DNA of 64,000 nt from Carnegiea gigantea (GCA_029747015.1 JAKOGI010000531.1:332501-396500); one strand, 5' to 3'; positions 1-13,303 are shown, counted from the stretch's first letter. Program-made: numbers and translations. The notes: a model not told the origin generated them from the letters alone.

Positions 1-519
1 TGCAATGGACCCCCTGCCGGGGTAGGTCGGTGGTTTGGGGGGGGGGGGGATCGGGTAGCATGACATGACATGCTCAGTCTCCTACACAGTCAGCATTGCT
101 GAATGGAATGGAGAGAAAAGGTCAAGGAGAACAGAAGGCACTTGCACCTTTGGTTTGGCAAAACACACATGGAAAGGCCCACTGTCCCCGGCACCAGGTC
201 AACACAAACTCACCAGACTTCAAGCCTCTACATAGTGGAATCCGTGCAAGTGCATAATAATGACAACAGACAACGACAGCACAAAAGTTTATGGCAATGA
301 GACATAAATATTCACATGGGGTAACATATTCTCACCACTTTATAAGCTACGATGAGAAAGCATAAGAATCATTAGGCGCCACTCATCAAAAAAACAAATG
401 AAAAGAGCATCAGGTCAGCCCAATGGCTGTCCATTTGATTTATAATTAAAGGCAAAATACTTTCCAGTATCAATATAACAATCTAACCTTCAGAAAAATA
501 TCTCAACAGCTACCGTTCC
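1..519. other. Downstream flank of OEP21, no gene seen
   Basis: No supported coding exon. It contains a G run at about 40-50 and AT-rich sequence that probably includes the OEP21 3' UTR next to the stop codon at 520-522. Short ORFs here have no family resemblance. Confidence 0.5.
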
Positions 520-3500
520 TTACAAGTCATATCTTATATTCCACCTGCCCTTTGTATCAGCATTAAGCGTCCAGTTGTTTTCTCTAATCTGCATGTACGG
601 AACCTGCAAACATTCAGGAGCAAAAATCAGGTGATGTATAAATGAAGAGAATAGTGTCAGCACAAAGCTTCATATGCTGGTACATTGAGAGATGGGTGAA
701 AAAGCAAACACTTGGTTCATCGCATGAATAAGCGAGACCGTACCCCATGTAACAGAGATTTGACACGACATGCAGAAACACACCAGGAAATTGAATCACG
801 CAAAAGTGAATACCGACCAAGCAGCTTTCGGATCCAAGTGTATGCTAGGCTCCCTAAGATAAATGTATAATAGCTCCGCCAAAAAATGCCATTCAATAAA
901 GCAGCTAGCAGGCAGCTTAGGTTTGAGGACACTAGGTAGACAGGGCACAGCAATGACGTGACAGGAACTCACCATAATCAATTCTAAATAATCAGATTGG
1001 CCAATTACACAAGAACTCAAGATTTGATTGTTAGACCAAACAAATCAGGCATTAAACCTCAGTGAAGGAACTGAGGAGCACAAAACATTAAATTAATAAT
1101 ATAAGCAACTATATTCCCCATATAGCATTATCCTGCAACAAAATCACCCTCGGGATTTGTTTTCTTATAGCATCACACTAATCACAAGCAACTAGGAGGC
1201 CATAGTGAATATTCTAAATAACTCTACAAGGAATATGCAGAGCAATATACTTGCAGAATGCCTACGACATTACACCAGAAAGCTGATAGGAAATGCAAGT
1301 TGAACAACTTTGTAACGACCTGTCCTCTTTTCTTACCAGGAAATGGTCGCACTTTTAAATCAAAATACTCAGCACCATGAGTTGTCCTACGGATTCATCA
1401 AACAAACTATTAATGTGAATCATGACCTCCGTAGTTCATAATGGGTATAATAATATCATAATTACCAAAAACGCTTCCTGGAATGCCGATTGCTACTTAT
1501 TCGACAGATTTGGTTTGATTTAGGCCTTGGATCGCTAGTTCGGAATGCAGATTGGGGTGGCATACAGCATTCACAACTTCACGGTAACGATGCATCTGAT
1601 GTATTAATCGATGCCGTTATTATGTATTTCTCGTCGTTCGTAATGTCCATCAATTAATCCAGATATTGGGTCTATACTACCCTAGTTCCCATTTATATCA
1701 TCCAATTTCATGCACCAGAATGATAAATAATCCATGCAAATCAGCTACAGACTTTTATTCGTACAGCAAATCTAGAATACCAAGTTTCTAAGTGGGCTCA
1801 GATGAGCCCAAGATTTAAATCGCTTGAATAAAGATGAAGTTCAAGCCAAAATGGCATCTCTCAACCTGTCCCAAGCAGAAAGTGAGAAATCAATGTGATA
1901 AATATCCTCATTCCTCAATGCTGTTGCCATTAATAATAGTTGCTCACTTGCCTCAATCTCAAGATTTGAGGTATTAGATAGCACCTTTCTGCTCTAAAAA
2001 ATGCCTCCCTTTTCAACTTTGAAGCTACATACCAGGAATACTACCTTTCAAGTTAGTGATACAGCGAACCTTCCTATGGCACCCCCCATAGAAAGCATTT
2101 CTTACTAATCACTTTTTGAAAGAGTGGCATTTGCTTCATACAGAAGACCTTAAGACAAATGAAGTAAGAATTCCCTTTCAAAGCAACTTTCTGCCTTTCA
2201 AGGTTGTACATTTGAAACTAATTGTCATACATTGTTAATTACATCTATTTTACATTCCAAGGGTTCCTCTTCTCTTAAATGGAATTTGTCACCAGTCAAA
2301 GCTCCTATTATTATCCCACTTTGCACAGTTGTCTTTCTCAAGCTGTGTCTTATCAATTATCAGTTGTCAAGAAACAGAGGGCACATGCACTGTTAAACGT
2401 AAGTAAAATAGGACACAGCAATATCATAATCACATGCACCATCTACAACAATGAGAACAAACAAAAGAAAGAATCCAAGTGACACTTCAGTTAATATTTC
2501 AATCATTCAGAAGCACAAAACCCGAAATATAAATATAGAATCATAACATCATGCAGAAACAGGATTAAAGACAAAAGAATAGGAGTATAGCCTCAACTCA
2601 TGCATATCTATAATGCCAAAGAAATTAGAACATTTGTAGAATCATCTTGCGTGCACATGTATTTGGTTAGCTACATCATGGGATTGGGATCCTCAAATTA
2701 TGCCCCAAGAAAGACATTTGATATCAATCCAAAATCACCAACAGAAGTCGCACTAAACTAGGAACATACATAAAATAGATAAACCTCAAATTCTTTTCTA
2801 AATATAACTCTTTTCTTTACAAACTACAATGTCGAATAGGTTTCTGTCCTGAACAAGATAAGTAAAATCCACCTAATAGTTACCAATTTGTTATTTCCTA
2901 AATAACATCTTTTGACAAAAAGGCAACTGAGTTTATATCATTTCAACAAATTTTCCCATATCCAAAAGACAGGAAGAGAGAAATGCTCAAATCATATCAA
3001 GCCCCCATTTCGGGAGGTAGTCATTCAACAAAGTCAAATATCTCTATTAGGTTTGGGAGTATTAAGAAGGCAAAAATAAAGCAGTGAAGAAGAGAATTCA
3101 TACGCAAAGGCACATATCAATCCTTGGCAAAGGGATATAAGCAACTATGAGGCCTTACTTTATCAATCATGTCATAGCCAACTTTGAACCTCACATCTTG
3201 GTCCTTCTGAAAGTTGAAGATGCTCCAAACAAATTCAGCAGCCCCTTTAGACTTTCTCTACAAAAGATTAGGGAAGCAAATAAGCAATCAATGAGCAGGG
3301 ATCATCAAGCTGCTGCTGCTTCTTCTTCTTCTTCTTTTTCTTCTTCTTCCTCCTCTTCTTCTTCTTCTTTTAAATTTAATATTCGTGGAATCTCATACAG
3401 CACAGTCAGATTTACACACGAGCTTGGGGGGAGGGGGGGCTGAGAGAACATGATTTGTTTCCTGACACACATGCATGGGCTACGCCAAAGAAACCAAATT

Positions 3501-5482
3501 AAATGCCTCTAAAAGCAAATTAAAAAGTTATCTCCTCAAAGTCACAACTCCTAAAAACCTTCAAATTCATGAAAGAAAAAGTACAAAGAGCAAGTACAGA
3601 ACTTTGAGCAAAATATGCAGATATTTCTGAGAAAGGACTTCTGCTCCTAATGATTATTTTTCTTTCACTTTTCCCCCTCCTTTCCTTTCCACTTTTGAGG
3701 TTTTTTTAGGGGAGCGGGGGGTGAGGGGGAGAAGGGGTTCTGTTACCAGAATGCAGAATGAGCTACAACAGTATACACCCAAGTGCAAGTTATAGTGGTA
3801 GAAAACAAAAAGATGGAACTATGAAGACACACCTCCTTAAAGTCTTTGTCCGCATCACATCGCCCCTTAATATTAAAGCTTATCCTGCCATTGGAAGTTG
3901 CGGGGAATGCCTTTTTAGCACGGACAGTATATCGAAGCTTCTCGTACCTATGAAATTGCACTCCCAAGCCAAGGCTGGCTGATAACTGTGGTTCATGGAG
4001 AACACAATGAACAATGTAACTATACAGAAAGAAAAACAAGAAGCTTGAAAATTCAGCTCCAGGATTTTTGTTCTTTCCCCAAGACAACTTGCTGACTACG
4101 TACTTACATCGGGATAAAAATGCCTTAGTATTGCACTACAGTAACCTGGCCCTCCATACCTCGTATCTAGCTCTCCATGGACCTGACACAAAGAACAAGA
4201 TGCTAATTACCACCACTGAGGTATACAAATATTATAATAAACAACGAATAGAACAGTTGGACGTATTGGGCAACTCCATAACAAACATTCCCAGGATCAG
4301 AGATAAAGCATATATAGGGTTTCCTATACAGCTCATCGGAGCCTTTTTAAGGAACTACAAGTTAGAAACCTGAGCACAATCCTGAGATACATCATACATG
4401 ATTCTCATCTAGAGTGCAGTTGAAGTTCCTATATTGGGCTTATTAAGGCCGTGTTCTTTTTTGTGATAGGGAGCGATAAGCTTATCGCTTACAGCTTTTA
4501 AAGCTCTTTCCAACTCCTTTCAGTTCTCTTCATCACTGACAAATTCTTATAACTTCATGTATCTCCTTACAACTCCTTGCATCTTACAATTTTTTAATAA
4601 TTCTAAAAGCTGCTTACAACTTCTTACAACGGATTCCAGCTTCTCATAGTTTCTTACGACCTCTTTCATAACTCCTTACAACTTCTTATATTCTCTTACA
4701 ACTTACCATTGCTCCATATCGCGAAAAAGAACAGGGTCTAAGTTGGGACCCTTTAACAAAACCCATAAACAAAAATATAACACAATCTCCCAACCAAACG
4801 AACTACAAAATGAAGCCTGGACCATTTAGTATATATAACTCCTTCTTCCAAACATATTACAACGAGAATTGATTAAAGAACAAATCCGGAGTCAACAATA
4901 ACACATTAGCAACCAAATCATAGCAACATTCAATAAGGAGCTCCAATTTAATTTAAATGGCCTCCCCACACCCCCCCAACCCCTTTTCCCTTTCTCACAA
5001 TCAGAAACATTTTAGGTTACATGCATAGAATCCAGGTTTTCCACTGTAAGGTCTTAGTCCTTAGGGACTTCACAATTTTCATATCCAGGGGGGGCTTCCC
5101 CCCCCCCCCCCCCTTTTTGGGTTGCAACACTTAATTTCATTTCATTTTTTGAATGAAGCTGCTTTACTATTTCTTAAACCGGAATCTAACAAATGAGTCA
5201 AAGACAGCAGAATTTGAAGCCCCAATAACAAGCATTACTACAGCAAACACTACAGAGCACAAATTTCAAATAGGTAAACAATAGGCAACTGCAGAAATGC
5301 AACTACAACACCTAAAAGTAATAGAATTTGATAAAAAGGTGCACAAATAATAATGAAAAAGCATACGGAGGACGGAGAGAAGGCAAAACCTGCAAGAAAG
5401 TAAGGGAATCGATGGGAAACTTCTCCTTGGCGTGAATTCGGAGAGATTTGGAATCTCCGCTGTATCTCAGAGACGTCTCCAT
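520..5482 (-). CDS. OEP21: Chloroplast outer envelope pore protein 21 (OEP21), complete
   Basis: OEP21 is an anion-selective beta-barrel channel of the chloroplast outer envelope, regulated by ATP and triose phosphates. Five exons read on the minus strand: 5390-5482, 4108-4182, 3833-3985, 3159-3257 and 520-603. All junctions are GT-AG and the sum is exactly 167 codons plus stop. The protein starts [20 protein letters not shown], passes [40 protein letters not shown] and [20 protein letters not shown], and ends [16 protein letters not shown]...WNIRYDL. This matches the remembered Arabidopsis OEP21 along its whole length; family members are about 167-177 aa. No cleavable transit peptide is expected for this family and none is seen. 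Introns are large (2.55 kb between exons 4 and 5). The gene lies just downstream of OST1 on the same strand, the same pairing as At1g76400/At1g76405 as recalled. Confidence 0.94.
3312..3370. repeat. (CTT)n-type microsatellite
   Basis: Pyrimidine-rich CTT/TTC/TCC trinucleotide tract in OEP21 intron 3. On the gene's coding strand it reads as GAA-type repeats about 55 bp upstream of the acceptor. An ORF through it encodes only poly-Ser and is not considered real. Confidence 0.75.
4446..4740. mobile_element. MITE-like element with CTTACAACTC-type internal repeats
   Basis: The left end reads AAGGCCGTGTTCTTTTTT and the right end, reverse complemented, reads AGACCCTGTTCTTTTTCG, so these are imperfect terminal inverted repeats. 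The interior (about 4540-4700) is a degenerate 10-12-bp tandem repeat of the type CTCCTTACAACTTCTTACAA. It lies in OEP21 intron 1. A fragment of the same family is at 41395-41549. No coding capacity, so it is presumed non-autonomous. Confidence 0.65.
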
Positions 5483-6891
5483 GTTTCAATCTCTCTTTCT
5501 TCGTTCCTCCAAAACCCTAAATTTAACCTCTCAATCTCTCTCTCTCTCTCTCTCTCTCTCAATCTCAATCTCTCGCTCTCAGAGCGGGTCTAGAGAGAGC
5601 GGGAGAGAGAGTGAATTGGTGGTGTTGGTTTCTGAATGAATATGAGGAGTTGGGAAGATAAGGGCATCTGCCCCCTCCGGTTCCCTTTCCCTCGTGGACT
5701 TCTCTATTGTTAATAGGCAATTCCACGTTCTTAGCATTTTTAGTACTGTTAATGGGCAATTCCTCACATGTTTTCGAGAGCATTTTTAGCGGTGGGTTAT
5801 TTTTTTGGCTCATTAGTTCAGGTGTATTTTTACCGCATCGAATTATGAGTCAATTTTTTAGTTTACAATCCTCCCACTTTCTAATAAAAGGCTCACAGTT
5901 TAGCTCATCAAGTAAAGTAATACTCAGGATCCTCCCTATAGCACACACTTTATTTTTATAATAAAAATAATTACAAATATTAAAAAATAAAAAAGCAAGC
6001 AAAAGGTCCCCGTGAGCCGGCTCATCCATGCGAGCCTTCGCGCAAGCCCCTTGCGACCAAGCAACCACCGGAGAACTCCCCCCCTCACGGCCCTCGGCCT
6101 CGCCCCCTTTCTCTCTCCTCCGTTTTCCCTCGCGAGCCAGCCATTGCAATGACTCTAAATATTCACATGTTAGTATATATAATTTTTATGTGTAAATGTG
6201 TCATATATTAATTTTTTAATATATATTTTATAATTTGTATGCGTACATGTGCTATATATTAATTCTTTAACATATACTTGTTGATGTGACTTTTGAGAAT
6301 ATGTGCTTTTAGGAGTATAATATACATATTAGAAATAATAAAGATAGGCGTAGAGTGAATTTGGGGTGGATTAACGTCGTATCTACATCTATATACCTCA
6401 ATAATTCAACTTTCAACTGATTAAAAAATTTGGCAGAAACTTTTCTTGTTTATTTGTGCCTTTTTATTGTTTTTTTCATTATTAATTAAGTAAACTCAAT
6501 AGGGTAAAATATTATAGGCAAAGTACAAATAAATGTTAAACATATACCTAAATCATCCGCTACCAAAAGAACAAAAAAACTTTTCTAACTTCTAACAAAA
6601 CCAAATAATAATAAAGGAGGTATCTTATTACGTACCCAGCCGACTTCAAATAACATAAAATCATGTGAACGGAAACAAATTTTAAATAAATAATATACAA
6701 TTCTGGTGCTCAATATTTATTCAACATGATCAGCATATCAGATTCATATCAGTAATGCCGATTCTGGGGCCTGGAACAAATTGAGCCGTCTAAAAGTGGT
6801 GACGAGAATCTATCAATAGGATTCGAAGAATCACACTGCCAATGCTCATCAGTCAGTGAAGAGTGAAAACCAGGTGATGCAATCCGACTCT
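5483..6891. other. Intergenic: OEP21 upstream / OST1 downstream
   Basis: Holds the OEP21 leader and promoter (to about 5800) and the OST1 3' flank. A GC-rich patch at about 6003-6150 in otherwise very AT-rich DNA gives a 99-aa minus-strand ORF of low-complexity Arg/Gly/Glu sequence that I do not support as a gene. Nothing else recognised. Confidence 0.5.
5535..5560. repeat. (TC)n microsatellite in OEP21 leader
   Basis: An uninterrupted CT/TC dinucleotide run about 55-80 bp upstream of the OEP21 start codon. On the coding strand it is a GA tract, a common feature of plant 5' UTRs and core promoters. Confidence 0.85.
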
Positions 6892-9800
6892 TCAAATTGC
6901 TCCATCAATGTAGTCAACAAGATTATCAATTTCTTGCCTCAATGCCGTGGTCTTCTGCTGGTAAGGCGCCACCCGGTTTTCTATTTCCCTTCCACTCAGC
7001 TTTCTCTCATAACAGTCGACTATGATTGAATGTTTCGTTGTAAACTTCTCCAGCAACTCTTGTTCCTTGGCAACCAGATCATCTGCCTACAGAATACCAA
7101 CAAAATATTGCTCCATTCCGTCCTTCAATAAGTGAACATTGTGCAAATTTCATGCATATGATTAAAAAAAATGAATAACGAAATTGTTATAGAACGCAGA
7201 AGGCAAAATAGTTTTCGATGCAACGTACAGAGCAAGGCATGTTTCAGGTTCAGAGAGACTACAATACTAAGTATGACAATAACCTGATCAAGGAAATCAA
7301 GAGTTATCACTGCACTACAAGTGTATTAAAACAGGATAACAGGACTGGTAGGCCGATCTTATAGATTATCAACTTGGCTTTCTTCCCCCTCTTTCTTTCC
7401 CCTGGGGATGGGGGCAATGTACATAAGGTGGAGCCCAAGCTAAGTGGGGGAAGGCAAGGTGACACTGATTTTTTTTGTTTTGGTTGGGCGGGGGGGTGTT
7501 GGGTCATCCAGTGAGTGAGGTTTGAAGTTTTAAACCGAATTTCATCCCAGTAAGCACATCTTGTAATGGCTGATCTAGTTAAGTACCTTGATTCTCAGGC
7601 TGTGCTGTGCATGCATGGCCTGATTCCTAAGTCACTTATCTTAATGTCTAGGCAACTGAATACACACAGTGCCTGTGCATCCATGGTTTGATTCCTAAGT
7701 CACTCATCATAATGTCTAGGCAAGTGAACACACTTCTGCATGTGAACCGTTTCGGCTCAAACAATCCAATACAACATAATTAACATGGGTCACAAACCTA
7801 AAGAGACACTCTACCTGAAAAATTTTCCTGAATTACTTGCTATGGTTGTTTTGAGAACAGGATGTCAGAGTAAAGAGTAACCCCCCCCCCCCCAAAAAAA
7901 GGACTGATCTAAGATGTACGACCAACTAATCATCCACATCAATGAAGCAGGCAAATGGTGTTCAATCTCCAGCAATTTTTGACGTTCAACTGTCGAAGTC
8001 ATTGAAGTATTTTATCATGGACAAAAAAGCATAATGGTGATAAAAAGAAACCTTTGGGAAGATGCGAGCTGCTTGTGGAGAAGACTGCAGGAACAAAAGC
8101 AAGGGCTTCAACTCCTTCAAGAGCTCTTTGAGCAAACTGTTGGCGGGTTTACGTTCAGTTTTAAAGGCCTGAAGATCACCTGTTTTGGACAACTCTTGCA
8201 CTGAAGCTTCCAGTCCATCATGGATTGCAAGGCATTGACTGATGATATTCAGAAGTTGCTGCAGTTTTATTTGGACCTAATGTGAAAAAGATCAATCATT
8301 AGCATGCGATGAGAAGTGTATACACCAATGCAAACCAGGTAATCAACTGACCTCATCTTTCTGCAGTTTTGCCAAATAAGACGGAGAAGACTTTGAAATT
8401 GACAGGTCAGCATGGGTATATGCTATGGAAGCAACAAAGAGGAAGAAAAATCCTATTATTAACATCAATGGCTCCCTGAGCATGGAGAAACGGCTGAACT
8501 CATAGTAGACCTAAGAAGCAAGAACTCGTAAGATTAGATGTGCACGTATCTTGTGAGAATTATGCCAAATGAATGAAGAGTTTATTTACTCTGAACTTCT
8601 GCACTCTAAGGAAATATTCTATACAGTGCTTGATGAGTTAATCCCACAAAATCATAGCTGAGTACTTTATTCTCCATTTCATAAAGGCATGAGAAATTTA
8701 GACCTGGAAATGCTGATTATGTTCTGGTACAACATTCGTCTTTCGTAGCACCATCACTGGTCTTCCACTTATATCAAGGTGGGAGATCTTCGTCTGCATC
8801 AGTCAGAACCACCAAATGACTAAAACATATTAATATTGAACACCTCAATATGTTTTTGGATGGAAAGGAAGCAGAGGAGCCAGAAAATGACGCTAGATAA
8901 TCAGAGTAGAGAAGCAAGTTCTTCAAAGGGTTCTCAAACCTCTTGCCATTGTTCCACTGGAAATGGGATAGAAACAGATATGCCACTCGAACCTTCTGGC
9001 AGGACAACCTGCAGCAAAAATTGAATTCATGGGGAACAGTTCAGATAATTCCTACAATACCTACCAGTTCCTTATAAGAGAATCTCATTTCTCCCTCTTT
9101 CCCTCGTATTGTTCGGATAAAAGCCTCCATAAATTCCAAGTCAAGACAGCATCTTTTCCACTTAATTCATTTTGAAGATGGTAAGAAGATCAAAATGTTA
9201 AGGTTCATGTTGGGGCTATTCATGGTAACAAGCAAAATCTTCCATTAATTGAAAACATTAGAGAAAGAATGACGGAAACTATTGTTTCGTTAACCATTGG
9301 GCTAATAGGATGGATTATCATGTCAACCAAAAGGAAAGACTCCAGGCTCAGATCATTCATGCTGTCACAAAGGCAGGCATGTATTTCAAACCCTCATAAG
9401 GCTAGCTCTCATTCTCCGCGTCTATGAATGAACACATTCTAGGGCTTATGGCAACCAGCACAGCCCATTTTTCAATCCTGTTGCGGATCAAGGGCAAGGA
9501 CTCCAGAAATGAATTTTTTTTAAATAAGGAAAATAATATATATCATTAACGAAAGAGGATAGATACAAGAGAGAATGCTAGGTACAAGACAGGATGCATC
9601 CAAAGCATCCAAAGAAGCTAATTACAGCCCCAAGAAAAGACTACCCACAAAATCGACAATATCAATCGAAGAGGAACAAAAGGCCTCCTCCTTACACCCC
9701 CCCCCCCAAAAAAAAAATCTTGAGCCACTTGTCCTTCAACCACTCAAGCGAAGTTTCGACCCCATAAAAAGCCCTCATATTTCTTTCTGTCCATAAAATC

Positions 9801-12800
9801 CAAAAGATGACATGTGGGACTACTCGGAACATTCTATACTTAGCCTTCCTTCCAAGAAAACCTTCCCAAGCCAAAAGCTGATGTCTCACCGTGCTAGACA
9901 CCACTCAATGAAGACCCAAACAACACCATGCTAAACCCCAAAGGTTTCTAGCAAAAGGGCAATGAAGAAGTAGATGATCTGTAGTTTTCAACTCAGATTT
10001 GCACATGAAGCACCTATTGACCAAAATTTTGCCCCTTTTTTTGAAGTTATCACAATTCATAAGTTACGATCTTCCCTTGAGAAGACACTTTCGAAAGGGC
10101 AAGGACTCCAGAAATGACAGCCTAATAATAAGGTAACTTGTACATAACGTTGACAATAGGACTATGTTTCAAACTGAAATCTTAAGGTGACTTTTTTAAT
10201 TTGTAGTCTACAGCAGCTCTAAGAAAATTGACGAAATCGAGCTTAATATTTGCATATATTAGTCGATTTTGAGTCCTATAAATTATAGGCATGTTATCAA
10301 CGAGAACTCGTATACACACAATCCAAAATTCCATCTCCAATAAAAGCATATGAACAGAAAAAATGACAGGGACATCCATGACAGTCCCTAATGAAGTGGT
10401 ACCTTCACAATGAGCTCATTAATGACCAGGTCACTAATAGAGCTACCAAAAGAGAAGTTGAGGAACCGTTTCCCTTCAGATTCAAATAAGTAATCCTCCA
10501 GAGGTAAGCCATACCCAATGGTGAAAAATGTCCTCCAGCCACCAAACAGAGGAAATCTTGGTTCAATTTCTATCTCAGTCTGCAGTGAGAATGATCAAGT
10601 CAAGTCCAAATAAAAGACAGACAATATTCTTTTAGCTGATATTCTCAACAAGCAGCACTTTTTACCTTTTGTGAATCGCTGCGTAGACGAGACGTGGAGA
10701 TATTGCCAATTTCATCTCTGTAGTAGACTGAATGTGCTCCTCGATGTAGACTAGCCACTAGTCTACTAAACGCTGATGCAGCATTCGTATGTGGACTGGC
10801 TTGGTAGTCAAGTCTGAGTATAATACAAGGAAAAACCAACATGCAAATATGCAATTGTATAATACAGTGCCTTGATACAAGTACAGAAATAACTACTAAA
10901 GGGTGTGGCATAGCCACATTTGAACCATCTTCCTATCAGTGAGGTTTACGGTTCAAATTACCCGCGAGGCATCCAGGAGGAGGAGGTTTTCCCCCTTTAA
11001 TACCCCCTTCCCAAACCCTCCTAAGGATGTACTCATATACAAGGGTTCCACCTTGGGTGATGGAGTCCTTTGATGGGCAATTAAAAATGAAAAAGGAATA
11101 TAAAATGGACTAACCTGGAGTATCTTCCCTTGAGAACTGCACCTCCATGGATGAGGTTGTAATGCTCAGTAATTTGTACATTGCCCCAATGTGAAATCTC
11201 TATCTCACGCACTAACTTTTGAGCAACTAACAGTGGTTTGTTGTATTCAAAATGAACCGATATTGGGAACTCTGTGAAAGAAGTTTGGTTCTGGTATGGC
11301 CCATACCTAATCTCAGAGCCTCGAACTTTGGTTTTTCCTAATTCTGTGTAGGATTCTATCCTCGCATCAGGTAGTTTAACAGTCAGTGTCTGGGACTCAA
11401 CTGCATAAGGGGACAGATAATATCCACTATCCTCCAATAAAATAAGCTGAGGATCACCCTGGGGAACTTGCTTTGGAAACGGTTTCAAAATATGAGTAAA
11501 CACAGCCCAAACTTCCAAAGTCAAGGTCTCTCCCTTGAAAAGTCCCCTTGGTAGAGATACAGAATAGAAAGTTAAATGTGGATGTATTCCCTCAGGTTCT
11601 AGGACTTCGATGGGTAGACTAGCTTTAGGACTTTTTGCTTTCCCTTTCCCTTCATTCTGAAACACTGACAAAAAGGCCAAATGACTTGCCTCTTGATCAG
11701 TCAGGGCCACTAGCAAATCTGAAAGTAGACCATTTCCCTCATTCTCCACCTATACAGCATAGCCAACAATAAGAAAATAAGCCTCGGATAGGTAGCATAC
11801 ACATACCCCACAGTACCTCAAAAGAGTAGTATACGAGGATTTTGATAAAGGGAATCATTAACAACAACACCAGCAGTGTAGTATACGACATTTTGATAGT
11901 AAATATGCATGGGCAACTACGCATGCATGCTAGGCATTTGAAGCCATGGCAAAGACAGTTAAAAATATGGATTACATGCCAAAACTGAAATGTGGGCAAA
12001 GAGCAAGCTAAAGACAACTTCCTGAATAGTATTTTAGATAAAGGGAATCTTAAGATTGCAGCAGTTGCTTACACTACATTCAGTAAGTCCATCCACAGCC
12101 AAACTGGGTCAGTTACATGGGAAAATGACAAATTGACAATAGGGTGGTCATGAACACAGTAGAATTCAACAAAAACAGCTAGTCACTAGGGTTCTTAATT
12201 CCTAACAATACCAAATGCCACGTGAAAGTTTTTGGATGTTGCAAAGAAGATAAATGAAAGAAGACATTAAGAAATTTGAGCAAAAATGGGGATGAAATAA
12301 GCATAGTCACCTTCAATGTTGATATGATACGCACAATGTGGGATGTCAGATCAATCTGCATGAACATATCAAGTATACTTTTCAATCTTACTTCAATAAA
12401 TTTTAAACAAAAGCATACCAAACTTTAACCCATGTTAGACTCTACAAGCAAAGGACAAAAGATGAGAACTTCTTGCTAGACTCTTTCTTCCCATAATCCA
12501 GACACTCTGGCACATAAACTCATAGGAATAAACAGGTACCCTAACACTCCATTTGAAACGAAGGGAGAGGAACAGGTCGTGATTTATTATTGCCTTGTTT
12601 GGACATGTCACTAACAGGAAGCAATACTAATCGAGTGATGAACAAACAAAGTATCTTCTGCCTAACCTTATTCATCCCCAATCTAGAGACGAACACAAAC
12701 TGAGGTAATGGGTAAGTGACGTCGAAATGCCCTACTTAATTCCCTTGCATTAATTTAATTTTTCCAAACAAGATTAAGGTGATTTAAACAAACACCTTTT

Positions 12801-13303
12801 TTTTGGCCCTTTCCCTCCTACCCTTAATCCAAATTAAAAAAAAAAAAAAAAAACTGAGGTAATGGGTACGCTACATCAGGAAGGAACACATCATAATCAA
12901 AGAGCTCAAAACCCTACACAGATGAACCCAAAAACAAAATGAAAATAGAAACAATGTAGAAATAGAAACCACAAAAAAGACAATAATGAGCAAACATTCA
13001 CAACTTTTGATCAGGAAAAGAAAAAAAAAAAAAAACGTCAACACAAAACGTAGTGGGTATATAAATAAACGTTGATCATAACCCAACATTACGTTCTACC
13101 CCCAGCTAAAATTAGAATCCAAGATCATCACTCCCCAAGCGTTTGAAACAAGTAAATGAGAAGAAATAGAGGGAGGAATTGAAGAGACGTACGCGACGGT
13201 CGACATGGTTGAGAATGGGATCGGAAAGAACAGGGGAAAAGAGAAGAGTGATGGAGACGAAGAGAACAAGTAAATTAAACCTAACCCTAACCCTAAACCC
13301 CAT
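6892..13303 (-). CDS. OST1: Oligosaccharyltransferase subunit 1 (ribophorin I), complete
   Basis: Ribophorin I is a single-pass ER membrane subunit of the oligosaccharyltransferase complex, which transfers glycan from dolichyl diphosphate to Asn in nascent proteins. Ten exons on the minus strand: 13193-13303, 12311-12355, 11115-11749, 10666-10813, 10403-10579, 8940-9008, 8704-8793, 8352-8510, 8052-8276 and 6892-7086. All phases agree, giving 617 aa (Arabidopsis OST1A is about 614). Visible landmarks are a signal peptide (about residues 9-29, [16 protein letters not shown]), the conserved stretch [54 protein letters not shown], then a hydrophobic anchor ([17 protein letters not shown]) and a coiled, charged cytosolic C-terminus ending [13 protein letters not shown]. 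Intron 5 (9009-10402) carries a LINE insertion. The first codons are telomere-type repeat DNA. Confidence 0.97.
9513..10094 (-). mobile_element. 5'-truncated LINE insertion with 23-bp target duplication
   Basis: Direct repeats of 23 identical bases flank the insert (9490-9512 and 10095-10117; core GGGCAAGGACTCCAGAAATG). The minus strand encodes the C-terminal zinc-binding region of a plant LINE reverse transcriptase (zf-RVT type), with RWFMCK-like Cys sequence degraded, then [17 protein letters not shown] and [19 protein letters not shown]. The T run at 9513-9521 is the tail on the minus strand. Stops and frameshifts occur in the upstream part. It sits inside OST1 intron 5 in the gene's own orientation. 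The perfect duplication implies a fairly recent, dead-on-arrival insertion. Confidence 0.9.
13280..13301. repeat. Telomere-type repeat inside the OST1 start codon region
   Basis: The plus strand has CCTAACCCTAACCCTAAACC followed by CC. On the coding strand this is GGGTTTAGGGTTAGGGTTAGG directly after ATG and encodes residues 2-8 (GFRVRVR) of OST1. It is both coding sequence and a telo-box-like motif. Confidence 0.85.

Noticed and set aside
3147..3443. 98-codon plus-strand ORF with poly-Ser
   Set aside because: Antisense to OEP21 exon 4 and a CTT microsatellite.
3743..4087. 114-codon minus ORF read as one protein
   Set aside because: Only 3833-3985 is coding (OEP21 exon 3); the rest is intron read-through.
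5850..6149. 99-codon minus ORF from a GC-rich patch
   Set aside because: Low-complexity Arg/Gly/Glu sequence with no homology I recognise.
13280..13301. Interstitial telomere relic from chromosome fusion
   Set aside because: Only about three units and in frame as OST1 codons; too short to argue for a fusion site.
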